From positions 165,622 through 229,621 of the forward strand of contig VSDK01022105.1 of assembly GCA_009767595.1 (NCBI GenBank): 64,000 nucleotides of DNA, given 5' to 3'. The notes under the pieces were generated by a model. It was not told the DNA's origin. It worked only from the letters and a program-made list of their open reading frames with translations, and searched no databases. Below are positions 63,989-64,000 of the stretch, in pieces. Source of the stretch: Symbiodinium kawagutii (taxonomy: Eukaryota > Sar > Dinophyceae > Suessiales > Symbiodiniaceae). Numbering within the stretch: the first letter of the stretch is position 1; every line of letters starts with the position of its first letter. The translations under genes and the position numbers were made by a program.

Positions 63989-64000
63989 GGCCCGAGAAAG
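63989..64000 (+). CDS. Possible exon start at the window edge
   Basis: A GC-rich island ends with acceptor ggggcag|G and twelve bases of open frame before the window ends. It may be the next AAA+ exon. Confidence 0.2.

Noticed and set aside
1..64000. tRNA, rRNA and bacterial-type promoters or terminators
   Set aside because: No cloverleaf, rRNA core or operon-like arrangement was seen; the window is eukaryotic and intron-dominated.

Overview
The window is nuclear DNA of a dinoflagellate. Three things seen in the sequence support this. (1) An exact 22-nt match to the dinoflagellate mRNA spliced leader lies at 45526-45547. (2) Coding sequence is chopped into very small GC-rich exons. These use an AG|G acceptor rule and a mixture of GT, GC and GA donors, both known dinoflagellate habits. 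(3) The introns are packed with short terminal-inverted-repeat elements resembling dinoflagellate 'introners'. No CRISPR array, insertion sequence, operon or bacterial-type gene is present, and none of the many short ORFs seems to be an intact intronless gene.

The best-supported gene is a plus-strand CbbX/CfxQ/SpoVK-type AAA+ ATPase. It can be reconstructed exon by exon from 34651 to about 62510: an N-terminal LVGL..VK helix, Walker A (39701-39786), an ADLVGEHTG segment (43911-43965), an 18-nt micro-exon (45391-45408), Walker B FIDEAYAL (47852-47903), DNFGVEAVDTL (50078-50117), a sensor-1 strand with AGY (52436-52459), the SRVPF..F.DYTC segment (56047-56103), and the Cys-rich lid (59507-59610). 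Reading phase is conserved across the junctions, many of which use GC or GA donors. Upstream, 12163-34145 holds about 20 further exon candidates. They can be chained in phase into the AAA+ exons, so they may be a long unrecognised N-terminal region or a separate upstream gene. From 700 to 10466 there are more plus-strand exon candidates of unknown identity. Positions 1-108 are the 3' end of a different coding sequence with its own stop codon.

Nested inside one AAA+ intron is a block starting with the genomic spliced-leader sequence, followed by PPPDE/DeSI-type peptidase coding sequence with a frame break. This looks like a retroposed or relic trans-spliced gene lying inside another gene.

The rest is intron. 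It holds three families of about 90-130 bp inverted-repeat elements (called A, B and C here), a 3.3-kb minisatellite of 70-bp units (14272-17544), a 1,175-bp foldback element with a perfect 8-bp target duplication (61125-62299), a tandem array of about 200-bp units (53389-53990), several smaller palindromes, and microsatellites, one containing an assembly gap (28220-28266). Much of the intron sequence is AT-rich and built of TGGTT/AACCA words. All exon boundaries are my inference from frame, phase and splice motifs; no transcript data were available.
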